A stretch of 64,000 nucleotides of DNA from Ascidia mentula (GCA_947561715.1 OX387197.1:1493001-1557000), one strand, 5' to 3'; positions 48,634-59,910 are shown, counted from the first letter of the stretch. Notes: a model not told the origin generated them from the letters alone. Made by a program: numbers and translations.

Positions 48634-48794
48634 CAGTGCTTCCCAACCTTTTTCAGTTCGCGACCCACTTTTAATGCAAGTTTTATTGTGCGACCCACAA
48701 TGAGATATGACCAAACGAATGACATGCAACAATTTCGTGATCTAACAGAAAACTGTAACATTTAGAAATGCGACCCACTGGTTGGGATGTACTG
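48634..48794. mobile_element. 161-bp hAT-like MITE, copy 2
   Basis: This is a paralogue of 6694-6854 at the same site, with the same ends and flanks. It is absent from module 2. Confidence 0.8.
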
Positions 48795-49091
48795 TTCTAG
48801 TTGAATAAACTCCACATACGTATATATATTTATCTGTTGAAGATATAAATAGACCAAGGCCAAATGTTTTTTAAAAACCGATCACACAACGAAATAGTTC
48901 TCGTATAATGCTTGAATATTTAAAAGCATCAGTTTGTTTGAAAATTTATGTGTCACTCAATGTTTGATGGTCAAAATAAATTTTGAATTAATTTAACTGA
49001 AAAAAATCAAATATTACTTTCTGATCACTCAAGCGTGGTGTAAAGGTGGTTCCCCTCCGGTGTCACCTTAGTTTCGTTCTCGGAAATGCTG

Positions 49092-49183
49092 CAAAAAATA
49101 AAAAGAAGTTGCAATCAAACATTTAGGGTTGTACACTAGACCCGGCATTTCATTGACTGTCAGTTTAACTTTTTGTCTTCATA
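49092..49183 (+). promoter_or_regulatory. Conserved 5' flank and leader of kelch copy 3
   Basis: It aligns with 34988-35078 before copy 2 and shows the uninterrupted target (AAAAATAAAAAG) of the 9-bp-repeat element. It probably holds promoter and 5' UTR. Confidence 0.45.
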
Positions 49184-52100
49184 ATGAAGCGAAGACAAGA
49201 GGAAATAAACTTGCATCATCAGAAAGTGATGAATTTTTTAAACAAGTAAGTTTAATTTATGCAGATTTACTGAAGTTAAACTATTGATGTTTCAGTGACA
49301 GAAAAGAAACAAAACGATTTTGCAACAGAACACTTTGTTCCCAAGGAGAAAACTATTCAATTCATGATGCTGTTGTTTGTTCTATGTCAGATTATTTTAA
49401 TGCTTTACTTGGTGTTGAGGTAAGTGTGTTTGTTTTGTAGAAATAATATGAAACCTGAGTGTTTGTCTTTTAGTTGTCCCCTGTCCGTAAATACATTGCT
49501 GCAATCAAGCAAAAAATGTCATTTAGACAACAACAACAACTCTTTACTTTATAAAATTAATTTAGTTGTTGACAAAACTCATAGGTCATGTGGTCTCAAC
49601 AATTGAGGAACGAACCATAATATTTTATACCTGTCTTTTGTGAGCATACGTACCCAGAGTTGTTCATCCCTTTAGTTTACACCAGGCCTCCATAACGCAT
49701 GGCTCCATCCCCACATCCAGCTCATGTTTTGACACAATTGGCTCAGTTGCAACAGCTTAGTCTAGTGTTTGCATATCTGATAAGCATTTGTTTGAGTTGT
49801 TACAATATTAAGGTTTAAATTTTTAAGATGTTAAGGTGGTTTTTGTTATTACTCGACAATTACATTGGCTTAACTTTTGTAACTATGCTAGAATGCAACT
49901 TACTAGATTGATTTATTTTTTGCTATGGTAATGTTTCTATTTGAACGGGACTGATGTATGTTATTATATGTAAATTACATATCATATTCCAAATGGTAAA
50001 GTTGTAAATTTTTGTCAGTTCTTTAGACCAGATTGGTTGTGTTTGTTGTGATTGGTTAATTTTGTTTTCTTATAGATGCGCGAGAAATACTCAGATTTGA
50101 TCAAGGTTGACAATATTCCACCAAAAAGACTGGAAAGTGTATTGGATTATATTTACACTGGCGATATTGAAGTAACAGAGGAAAATGTGTTGGAAGTGTT
50201 GGAAGATGCTGATTATACACAGATGGAAGGTATACAAGTTTTAATCTTCACTTATGCTAATGTGTTAAGAGTGATTATTTCAACATATATGTTCTACATG
50301 TGTATTTATTTATTTGCAAACCATGACAATTTTGCATACTTTAGGTTAAAATTTTTGTGTTTGACTATTGTCACGTTGACACCAGGGACAAAACAAATTA
50401 TTTGTAATCAATGGAGCAGTGAGCACAGATATCACTTCTGAATTAGGTGTGGCTGAATTTTGTTTTGTTGACAATTTCAGAGTTGAAGTCCTTTTGTTGT
50501 CGAGTCATCCTTAAAATGATTTCAACCGACAACTGTTTGAAGCTAAGAGCTTATGCTACTCGATACAATCTTACTGATGTGGAAAAGGAAACAAACCAAA
50601 TGATTGTTGATAACATTGCAACAGTTGTACAACATGATGATTTCATGCAACTTGATGTTGGTGATATGTCTGCAATCATCAAACAGAGAAACAAAGGGGT
50701 AATTATGATTAATTTGTATTTTCTGTTTGCATTGTGGAAGAAAATCGTCAAGACTTTTGATTTGAACGTTAAGGTAAATTAAATGTCGACTATAAAAGGT
50801 TGGGTAAACTCATCAACAGTTCCTCATCCACAGCCACCAGCTCTCAATGTTGTTTGTTTGTGTGCACACAAAAAGAAGTGCATTCCAGCAATAACTGCAG
50901 TTAAAACTTAACGTATTTTGCATAACATATACTGTTCACAAGAATTAGTGAACTGGTAACTTTTACATCATATTTTACGACAGACATTTTTAGTAGGTTA
51001 TGGTCCAGGGGTTCTTATCTGCATGTTTTTGTAACAACCTTACATCAAACCAATAAATATCAACTTTTTATATTTGTTTTAAGTTGCTTTTGTGGTGATT
51101 AAACTTTTTATGTGACATTTTTACTTTCTAATTGTGTTTTCGGTTTTAATTTACAATTTGATGCAGTCAGATCATGTTAGTAACCTTTTTATGATATATT
51201 TTAACAGTTACTTAACTTGTTGTCACAAATTAGTTATTGAATGCAGACGGAAGAAGCTGTTTTTACTGGAATGGTTCGATGGGTTAATTTCAATCCTTCA
51301 CTTCGAGAGGATTTGTTTGTGAATCTTTTCTCGCAACTTGATCTTTCATCTATTTCCAATCAGTCTCTTGCAACCACAATAAGAAATGAAGTAAATTGTT
51401 GTAGTTGATTCGCTTATAATTAGTTTAATTGTTTAATTATTTTCAGCCCCTAGTAAGAGGTAACATAGAATGCAGCAATGCAGTCATGGATGCTTTTTCA
51501 ATGAACTTTGAAAAACCTGGCACAAGTGGAAAAGCAACTTCTGCCAAAACAGGTGTGATATTTTTTTTTATATTATCACATTATCCACCATATTTATACC
51601 ACTGCTATGGACAACATGCTCCCCAGTAAGAAATAATTATTTCCTTGACCACAGTGATTTTGTTGTGGTCTTCTTGTGACGTAACAAACACCTACTATAT
51701 TATGTTCTCCTCATTTCACCGGTATAATGTTGAGATATCTGGTGTAAAGAGCCCAAATTTGTATATGTTTATAATATTCTATTTGAATAAGGTGCGGTCC
51801 GAAACTTTTTGAAATCTCACTTTAGGAAACGATTCTAAAACTATTGAATTGTCAATAAAAGTGCATATTAAACTTGACCGACCTTATAATACCAGTTGGA
51901 GAACTGCAAGGTGGGATTAAGAAAGGGCTTGTATTCTACAACCACCCTTGTAGCATTTGTACTCCCCTAACTTTAAACCCTACTCAATTTCCCACTTAAG
52001 ATTTACTTGTGGCAAATCATATTGCAAACATGTGGTCAGAATCCAGGGACAGTCAACTACCAACAAGTTAGGGATACAATTCTGTGGGCTGAGATTAAAC

Positions 52101-55100
52101 AAATAAATCAAAACTGACCAATACAGAAAGATTTGCTTCACCAAAAAAGTATTGAGTAAGACTGGTGTCAAAGTAATTAAATACTTACATGAAGCTTGTG
52201 TAAATACTATACACAAATACTAACTCCATTCAAAAAGATTGATTAACAAAGCAACAACTTTACCCTCATAAAAAAATATGTTACCACTGTTATTACCCCA
52301 AAAAAATATTTTAAGCAAACAAAACCATAACAAGTAAATGTTTATGTTTCAGATTTGTCAGGATTTCTTCTCATTGGTGGCAATAAATCAAAACGAGATT
52401 GTGTGAAATGGAAAAAATGGAATGTTACCACAAAACAACATGAACATTACCCAGTATGTACATTGCGTGCTGTCATATAGTTTTGCTTTTTTAACATACT
52501 TTCTCATAAATATACATGCTTTTTGTATGTGCAAGTAAATGTAAATTTTAACTAAAATTAGCAAGACAGCAAAAGTCCAGTAACATTTCGGATTTATTGC
52601 AAAACTTGGACACTAATAATATTTTGTTGATTTGATTGCACATGAAATAATATTGCAAACATGCCCTGGTTTAGTGTAACATGCCAATGACTTAACAAAA
52701 TGTGTTCCATAGTGTTGTGTAATTGTATCATTATGTGTCCCAAAGTTGACCTTACAAAACGGCGCTTAAGACTCGCCGTGCAATCAGCGTGTCTGGCAAT
52801 GCGACTCACGCCTGTGGATGTACTGCGCACCTCAGTGGCTAATAATTGCGTTCCTGGCGTTATTTGCGTGTTGGCTTTGCCTATAAAACCTGCGCACCGT
52901 TTTGTATCAATACACTTGAACTGTTTGTGACTGAAGAATACAACAGTTATTTGGCGACGAGGACGGGATTTCTGGTCTTGGAGAAGCTTGTGGAGATGAT
53001 GCAACGTCAACTTAAAGCCCAAGAGCGTCAACGTGAAGTTCAAGAACGTCAACTTGAAGCACAAGAACGTCGACACCAAGAACAACACGAAGCCCAAGAA
53101 CGTCAACACGAAGAACAACAACGTCGACACCAAGAACAAATGGAGGCGATGATCGCAATTCTGGGGAAGCCTCGCTCGAGTGAAGGATCGACGGAAGGAA
53201 CGGCATCAACGGTAACTCACCTAAATACGCCAAATTTTTTGCCTTTTGATTCGACTTCAGAGCTGTGGGTTGACTACTGGTCCCGGTTTTGCACGTTTGC
53301 CAAAGCTCATTTGGTACCTGACGATCGACTGGCCAAGGTATTTTTGACGAATCAATCTTCAACGGTGTACAAGATGCTTTTCAATTTGGCTGCACAGGAA
53401 TCGCCACCAAGAGACATCAATGAGCTCACGTTAGAAGAAATCGTCCAACATATGAAGTTTCAGTTTGACCCCAAACGTTTCATAGTCCGCGAAAGGTTCA
53501 AGTTTTGGACCGACATGAAGCGCAAGCCGGGAGAAACAATTCAAGAGCTCGCTGTTCGCATTCGACAAAGCGCAGCAACTTGCGACTTTGCATCCATCAC
53601 AGATCCATTGGATGAAGCTTTACGCACTCGTTTTATCTGTTCAATTGAAAACGAGGCGGTTTTAAAAGCTCTGTTTAGGACAAAGGATGACGAATTGAGT
53701 TTTGCTCGTGCGATTGACATTGCGGTTGAAACCGAAGATGCTGCCAAAGTGGCTAAAGAAACTGTTTACGGGATGCAGCCATCGACTTCGGTGTTCAAGG
53801 TACGTGCTACAGCTAAGCCGTGGGAGAAACGTAAAGTGGATTCGAGGACGGTGCAATTACCTGAAGGGAGGAAATGTTATCGATGTGGCAAGACTTCGCG
53901 TCAGGCTTCCGAATGTCGTTTCAAGAATGCAACCTGTCATTTTTGTCACCTAACTGGACACTTGGAATCCGTTTGCCGCAAAAAGATTCGACAGCGCTCG
54001 TCCCATGGCGTTAAACGAATTGAGAAACTGAATTGCGTTTCCAGTATTGAAGCAGCCACGCCCAAGTTGGAAGTTCCAATTTGCATCAACGATCGTTCGC
54101 TGAACATAGAACTTGATACAGCTACCGGCGGAAATTTTCTGTCAAAAGAAACATGGAAGAAGATTGGTTCTCCACAGCTGCACAAAGCAACGTAGCTTAC
54201 CTTCATTTCAACGTCTGCGACATTCCACGTTTGAATTTGGTGGGGCGGAACGGAATACAGAAAATGGGTATTTCGTTGGACAAAGTTCTGTACGGCAAGT
54301 CAAGCTTACAAGCTGCAGAGGTATTACAAGCCGTAACCGCTCAAGAACCGCAAGACATATCACTACATGAAGAGTGTGTCAAGTTGTGCAGTGAATTCGC
54401 AGAATTGTTTAAGCCCAATTTAGGCTGTCTTCAAGATTATGAACTGGAGGTACAATTTAAGGACGACGCAAAACCAGTTTTCTGCAAACCGCGTTCAGTT
54501 CCGTTCGCTATGCAGAGTGATTTGTCCCAGGTTTTAGATTCCGGGATAAGCAAAGGAATTTGGACTCCAGTGAAGTTCAACGACTGGGGTACGCCAATAG
54601 TTCCGGTCCGCAAATCAATCACTTCTTCGCAAAAGCCTGCTTTAAGAATTTGTGGTGATTATTCCGTGACTGTCAATTCACAATTGGAAGTTCATCGTCA
54701 CCCATTGCCATTACCAGAAGATTTAATGCGGAAGTTAGGTGGTGGTTATGGCTTCACGAAGATCGATTTGGCGGATGCGTACAATCAAATCAAGTTGGGA
54801 CCAGAAAGTCGGAAGAAGCTTGCTCTGAGCACACATCGCGGAGTTTTATTACAGAACGTATTGCCTTTTGGTATCAGTTCTGCGCCAGCTTATTTTCAAG
54901 AAATTATGGATGATATCACTAAAGACCTACCGGGTGTAGCAGTATATCTAGATGATAAATTGGTCAGTGGTTCGTCTGCCAAGGACCACCTTCACAATCT
55001 CAAACGTTTGTTGCAACGGCTCCAAGACAAAGGCTTACGTTGCAGGAAGCAAAAATGCAAATTTGCTCAACAGCAGGTTGAGTACCTTGGCCATGTTCTC

Positions 55101-58100
55101 TCCAACAAGGGCATCACGAAGGGTTCCAAAGTCGACGCTGTACAACGTATGCATGCTCCGAACGATGTACCGACGCTGCGGTCTTTCCTTGGATCTGTAC
55201 AATTTTATGCAAAATTTTTGCCTGCAGAATTTTCAACTGTAGCAGAACCACTCTACCGTCTCACAAAGAAAGGCATTCCTTGGAAATGGAGTCAAAAAGA
55301 AGAACGTTCTTTCAATCAGCTGAAGGACTTGCTATCCAGAGACCAAGTGTTCGTTCATTTCAATCCATCCATTCCTGTTGGTATTGCCTGTGACGCATCA
55401 AGTGTTGGAATTGGTGCTACGTTGTTTCACCGTTTTCCCGACGGCAGTGAGCGACCAATTGCCAATGTTTCTAAAACTTTGACACAAAGCCAGAGGAATT
55501 ACAGTCAAATTCAAAATGAGGCTTTGTCAATCGTTTACGCTCTAAAGAAGTTCTTTCAATATTTGTTTGGAAGAAGATTCATCCTGATAACGGATCATAA
55601 ACCACTGATGTCTTTATTTGGTCCGCAAAAGCCTACACCAGCTTTGGCAGCCAACAGGTTGGCTCGATGGGCACTTTTCTTGAACCAATTTCAGTACACC
55701 ATCGAGTATAGAAAAACCAACGAACACAATAATGCTGATGTTTTAAGCCGACTTCCACAAGGCGATGATACAACTTTCGACGGAGAGGAAAGTGCTGATG
55801 ACGTAGACATCGTTTGTGCCATCGAAACAGTCGGAATGCAAGTGCAAATGGACTCCTCAGCACTACGAAAAGAATCTTCAAAAGACCCAATATTGAGCAA
55901 GGTGATTCAATACACGCACGAAGGTTGGCCAAGACAATCTTCCGATGAACCGACGGAAGAATTCCGGAAAGTGAGTAATTTTCTCACTACGTCATATGGA
56001 GTTCTTATGTATGGCTCCAGAATCGTCATTCCAGCAAAACTACGTGACAAAGTTTTGCAGCTACTGCATTTGGGCCATTTCGGCATGCAGCGCATGAAGC
56101 AACTGGCCAGGACAGTGGTGTACTGCCTTAACAGGACATACAACGTCGGTGATCCTTGCTATGCACTGTATTGCGGACCACGGCATGACAAAGACCCACG
56201 ATGGGTTCCCGCACTGGTCATCAAACGTTGCGGAAGTCGAAGTGTTCGGGTTAAAGTTATTCCCCGAGGTCCGATATGGAGACGACATATTGACCAACTT
56301 CGACCCAGATATGCATCATCACAAGATGACGAGCCAGGAGATGAACCAGCAGATCACCCAACATCACGCGATGCATCCGATGATGAAGAGTCCGGTCGTG
56401 CCGATACGCGCGACACGGTCACCCCTGAGACTATCGTTAGTCCTGCCAATACTCATTCACCTGCGGCGCAGGAGTTGTCACACGGGGAGAGTTTACCCCG
56501 GCGCTCGAAACGGCGTCCGAAGCCTCCCAAATTTTATGGTTATTAGTGTCATTTTGCGTTGTTCCATAACCCAATATTGGCGGGGAGGTGTTGTGTAATT
56601 GTTGACCTTACAAAACGGCGCTTAAGACTCGCCGTGCAATCAGCGTGTCTGGCAATGCGACTCACGCCTGTGGATGTACTGCGCACCTCAGTGGCTAATA
56701 ATTGCGTTCCTGGCGTTATTTGCGTGTTGGCTTTGCCTATAAAACCTGCGCACCGTTTTGTATCAATACACTTGAACTGTTTGTGACTGAAGAATACAAC
56801 ACATAGTATGTCATGTTTTTTTCCATTATTCGAGTTACATGTTTTAAGATAGAGACTTTTCTTTTATTTAGTGAAACTTTTTGATCACTTTGCCTTGATG
56901 CATTGTTTTAAAATGATCAAAATTTATTTAGAAAATGATCACAGACAGAGTGAACTCAACTTCAGCCAAATTTGGTGAAAATGTTTATGTAATGGGTGGA
57001 GAAGATCCAACACAAAGTTGTGAGATGTTGAATTTGGGGGAAAGTAAAAACTGGGTAAAAATTGCTGATTTATCGGAAAGTCGACAGAATGCTGCATCGT
57101 CTTTTGTTGGAGGTTGGTGTGGTTATTTCTATAATTGTTGATTTCTAAACCGAGGGCTGTTCTTTTTATCACTAGTGTGCCTTTGTGTGGTTTATGACTA
57201 TCTTCTCATCTCTCAACCAACTCATTCTTACTGCTCACCATAAATTTTGTTAGTAATACCCCAAAGAAAATTTGTATTTTTTTGGACTTGTAACAGTATT
57301 ACTTACAAGTTACCAATTGTTGAACAGAAAGTTGTCCAACTATGTTTTTGGAAACTTATAGTAAATATTTGGTGAATATTTAGATGTTTATCAACAATTA
57401 TAACTTTTATGGACAACCTTGTATTCACTAATTACAAACAAATTTAGATGACTTGTATCTCACGGGGGGTCATGGAAACCAAGGAGCATTCTCATCAACT
57501 TTGTGTTATTCTGTACAAGAAGACAGATGGAGAAATAATTTCAACATGTTACAGCCAAGATCTGGACATGGAATGTGTTCAATTGACAGTGAGAATGCAT
57601 CTGAGTTCATTTATGTGAAGGAATAATCCCATGACTGGGCCCAGGCCTAAATAGTTGGCATGCATCTGAAACAACAACATAATTAACCGTAAACCATAAA
57701 TTAAAGTAATCAGTAAATCCACTCTATTTACCCCAACAATATTCACTTTTGGACATGAAAATGTTGTGAAACGCCAACCTTAAACTTACCAGAGATGCAG
57801 AAAATATTCCATCTTTATTTTGTAGTTCTTTATGACATGAATTTTGAATTTAATGTTGATTATTTCAATTAAAACCCCGATTGAAAGCTGATCGCTTATT
57901 TGTACGTTAAACGCAGAGCTTACCTCATTGCTTGTTACGTAACATTACAACATAATCGTAATATGACGTCACAATAAATATTAACACAAACGATTTGGAA
58001 ATTTCTTCAGATGTTTTGTTTTCTGTGGGCGGAAGTGTTGATGGCGTGCAATACTTACAATCATGTGAATTCCTCGATGTTCGTGTTGGAACCTCCACAA

Positions 58101-59910
58101 AAATCGCTTCTCTCAATGAAGCAAGATGGGGTTTAGCATGTGAAGAAATTGAAGGAAAGATCTATGCAATTGGTTAGTGATGAAAAGTTAAGTAATCAAA
58201 TTAACAGTAAGTGGTTTTTGTGTAAATTTTATAAAATACGAATCCATATTCGTCATCGGTAAATGTATCACGTGATAAATATAATGGAGTTTCCTGAAAA
58301 GAATCCTAAACATAAAAACTGGTAGATATAACTATAAAGTATTAACCTAAAAACAATAAAAAGTTTTACTTTAAATCTGACAGGAGGTTGGGATGGTCGT
58401 GACATCCTGCAAACAGTTGAAGAATACGAACCTAGAGTCGACAAATGGAAATATGTTTCTCCTTTCCTAAATCCTCGTTGGGGTCACTCTGCTTGTGTTA
58501 TTGATGGGAGGATTTATGTTGTGGGTGGAGGGTAAGAATTGCTATTATGACGTCACTATAGTCCACTGTTTCCCGTTTTATGTGAAAATGTAAATGTTTT
58601 GAGAAACTGGGACAAGTGGGATATACGATGTTATACTTATTAATCAGAATTGCTCTTCTGGCACTTAGTTTCTAACGTGTTTATTGGAAACCAACGTTTC
58701 GTCTGCCATCCGGCGAGACTTCTTCAGGGTTATGAACTTGATGTTATACTTGATTAACAACTTGCATAAAATGTTTGTTAAATTTAAACTTAAAACACTT
58801 TGCTTTATACAAGGTTGTATGTGTGGTTTGGTTTAGGCCGCATCTCTCAATTAAATCCTAAAAATTGAGTTTTAGAAGTCATTTGTTATTGTGCACCTGT
58901 TACAGTTTCTCTTGTTTGCCAAAAACAATCGCCGGGTCTGATGACTCATGAAGGGGGACTACTATTGCTGAACAGAAAAAAAATTGATTGCAGCTGCATT
59001 AAGACAGCACATTGGGGGGTTTTGCAAAGGCTAACTGCTAAATTGTCAGTCCTAGGGGGTGTACAAACAGCCCCGGTGGGGCCCCAAGACAATTACAAGA
59101 CATCTAATTCTTCATGAATTGTGTAGAGGAGGGTTGGTGGCTTCACTTAATCGCAAATGGAGGTAACTTTCTGTGATTCATTTTTTCACAAAACAAACCT
59201 ACACTTTTTTCTGCTTTTTTGACCAAAATAATGGCCAACAGAGGGTCAAAATGCCCCCGGGGGAGCAGTTTAAGTAGTTATTTTGATTATAAATTTGGCC
59301 ACAATTCCTTGCCAAGGGTCCGCACTAACAGAAAATCACAAATTGAACATACATTCTGTGATTCATTTTTTCACAAAATCAACCTCAATATTTGGGTAGT
59401 TTTTCAGCTACATGTACAACAGCACCCTCTACCAATTTACTGCCTGACTAATAGCCCTGAAAAACAAACTAAAACTGCCCCAAACACGCTGAAAATCGCC
59501 CTGGCAACAGCCTGTTCATCTGCGCTCATTCAACCAAAACACTGGCGCCCATGCATGACCCATTGCATTGTTACACATAATTTTACTCTGTTACGCAGGA
59601 CAGAGTTCGAGAAGGGCAATTCCCAACCGGGAAAGTCTTTTCCATAGAAATACAGAGATGCGGCCTTCAGTGGTGTAGGGGTCTGCCGGTGTACGTTGGC
59701 TTGGTTTTGTTAACTTATAAATTTTACTTTTAATGAAAAATGTTCTAGAAAAACTTACCTGTGTTTGTTGTGTGCCTGATTCATGAAACTGTATCATGTT
59801 TGTTTTAAAGAACGAAATCAGTTGAAGTTTACGATCCAACCTCAGATGTTTGGAAACATGCTTTTGATCTTGACAAACCAGTTAATTATGCGACTGTTGT
59901 TGCTGTTTAA
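49184..59910 (+). CDS. BTB-BACK-Kelch protein (KLHL-like), copy 3, intact exons
   Basis: The exons are 49184-49245, 49296-49419, 50076-50229, 50481-50698, 51247-51390, 51447-51552, 52353-52453, 56932-57112, 57448-57588, 58011-58172, 58384-58531 and 59811-59910, giving 547 codons in phase. Domains are as in copy 2: BTB (MREKYSDLIKVDNIPPKRLE), BACK (EEAVFTGMVRWVNFNPSLRE) and six kelch blades. Differences are a 9-bp in-frame duplication in the first kelch exon (VKWKKWNV) and a last exon about 15 bases shorter that uses an AAG acceptor and reads GGTKSVEVYDPTSDVW. Intron 7 contains a gypsy element and later introns hold two more insertions, so the gene spans 10.7 kb. The likely role is a Cullin-3 adaptor, as for the family. 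AATAAA lies at 59962. Confidence 0.88.
52713..52945 (+). repeat. Gypsy 5' LTR (233 bp)
   Basis: It contains a CCTATAAAACC box that could be its TATA element. It is 20 bp longer than the 3' LTR because of TATCATTATGTGTCCCAAAG after position 13. Confidence 0.92.
52996..54195 (+). CDS. Gypsy gag and start of protease
   Basis: The frame is open from inside the LTR, but the first suitable start after the primer site is ATG at 52996. The N-terminus is a charged coiled coil of repeated AQERQ and EEQQRRHQEQ. The retroviral-type gag domain follows (STSELWVDYWSRFCTFAKAH, then RFKFWTDMKRKPGETIQELA). Of two zinc knuckles, CYRCGKTSRQASEC lacks the expected His, and CHFCHLTGHLESVC is complete. The frame ends in a protease fragment LNIELDTATGGNFLS, with DTA instead of DTG. 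It overlaps the pol frame by 43 bases in the -1 direction. Confidence 0.85.
   Translation: MMQRQLKAQERQREVQERQLEAQERRHQEQHEAQERQHEEQQRRHQEQMEAMIAILGKPRSSEGSTEGTASTVTHLNTPNFLPFDSTSELWVDYWSRFCTFAKAHLVPDDRLAKVFLTNQSSTVYKMLFNLAAQESPPRDINELTLEEIVQHMKFQFDPKRFIVRERFKFWTDMKRKPGETIQELAVRIRQSAATCDFASITDPLDEALRTRFICSIENEAVLKALFRTKDDELSFARAIDIAVETEDAAKVAKETVYGMQPSTSVFKVRATAKPWEKRKVDSRTVQLPEGRKCYRCGKTSRQASECRFKNATCHFCHLTGHLESVCRKKIRQRSSHGVKRIEKLNCVSSIEAATPKLEVPICINDRSLNIELDTATGGNFLSKETWKKIGSPQLHKAT
54153..56546 (+). CDS. Gypsy pol: RT, RNase H and integrase ends
   Basis: This is a 797-codon open frame. It starts after a shortened protease (FNVCDIPRLNLVGRNGIQKM). Reverse transcriptase motifs are LRICGDYSVTVNSQLEVHRH, FTKIDLADAYNQIKLG, LPFGISSAPAYFQEIMDDI and the catalytic VYLDDKLV near residue 264. 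RNase H follows with GIACDASSVGIGATLF, NEALSIVYALKKF and ITDHKPL. The integrase N-terminal segment HLGHFGMQRMKQLARTVVY then runs directly into the C-terminal part YNVGDPCYALYCGPRHDKDP and WRRHIDQLRPRY, so the catalytic D,D-E core is missing without breaking the frame. An acidic tail ends at 56546. It cannot integrate by itself. Confidence 0.88.
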   Translation: MEEDWFSTAAQSNVAYLHFNVCDIPRLNLVGRNGIQKMGISLDKVLYGKSSLQAAEVLQAVTAQEPQDISLHEECVKLCSEFAELFKPNLGCLQDYELEVQFKDDAKPVFCKPRSVPFAMQSDLSQVLDSGISKGIWTPVKFNDWGTPIVPVRKSITSSQKPALRICGDYSVTVNSQLEVHRHPLPLPEDLMRKLGGGYGFTKIDLADAYNQIKLGPESRKKLALSTHRGVLLQNVLPFGISSAPAYFQEIMDDITKDLPGVAVYLDDKLVSGSSAKDHLHNLKRLLQRLQDKGLRCRKQKCKFAQQQVEYLGHVLSNKGITKGSKVDAVQRMHAPNDVPTLRSFLGSVQFYAKFLPAEFSTVAEPLYRLTKKGIPWKWSQKEERSFNQLKDLLSRDQVFVHFNPSIPVGIACDASSVGIGATLFHRFPDGSERPIANVSKTLTQSQRNYSQIQNEALSIVYALKKFFQYLFGRRFILITDHKPLMSLFGPQKPTPALAANRLARWALFLNQFQYTIEYRKTNEHNNADVLSRLPQGDDTTFDGEESADDVDIVCAIETVGMQVQMDSSALRKESSKDPILSKVIQYTHEGWPRQSSDEPTEEFRKVSNFLTTSYGVLMYGSRIVIPAKLRDKVLQLLHLGHFGMQRMKQLARTVVYCLNRTYNVGDPCYALYCGPRHDKDPRWVPALVIKRCGSRSVRVKVIPRGPIWRRHIDQLRPRYASSQDDEPGDEPADHPTSRDASDDEESGRADTRDTVTPETIVSPANTHSPAAQELSHGESLPRRSKRRPKPPKFYGY
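56589..56801 (+). repeat. Gypsy 3' LTR (213 bp)
   Basis: It matches the 5' LTR except for the 20-bp segment noted there. It is followed by CATAG. Confidence 0.92.
58639..58739 (-). mobile_element. 101-bp retroposon-like insertion with ribozyme-like core
   Basis: GATGTTATACTT is duplicated on both sides (58627-58638 and 58740-58751), and kelch copies 1 and 2 have one copy of it, so this is an insertion with a 12-bp target duplication. On the minus strand it contains CTGAAGA, then GTCT and AGAC, which can pair, then GAAACGTTGG. That arrangement matches the hammerhead core CTGANGA-stem-GAAA. A pairing stem I is not obvious. Confidence 0.7.
58837..59665. mobile_element. 829-bp TIR element in kelch copy 3 intron
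   Basis: The ends GCCGCATCTCT and AGAGATGCGGC are inverted repeats. Flanks TTTAG and TTCAG fit a 5-bp target duplication, and copies 1 and 2 read straight through (GGTTTAGTGGTG). Inside, TTCTGTGATTCATTTTTTCA occurs twice (about 59171 and 59358). An open frame at 59219-59647 resembles no family I know. It is a non-autonomous DNA element. Confidence 0.8.

Larger units (their letters stand above)
52713..56801 (+). mobile_element. Ty3/gypsy LTR retrotransposon in a kelch intron, integrase core deleted
   Basis: The 5' LTR is 52713-52945 and the 3' LTR is 56589-56801; both start TGTTGTGTAATTG and end GAATACAACA. The target duplication CATAG is perfect (52708-52712 and 56802-56806), and the empty site is seen in kelch copy 1 (TTCCATAGTATGCC, about 24597). 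A primer-binding site TGGCGACGAGGACGGGA follows the 5' LTR, and a purine tract GGCGGGGAGG precedes the 3' LTR. The coding part has gag, a damaged protease, RT, RNase H and only the ends of integrase. Confidence 0.93.

Noticed and set aside
52700..52930. Open frame spanning the gypsy LTR, also at 56559
   Set aside because: It is LTR sequence, duplicated because both LTRs match; it is not a gene.
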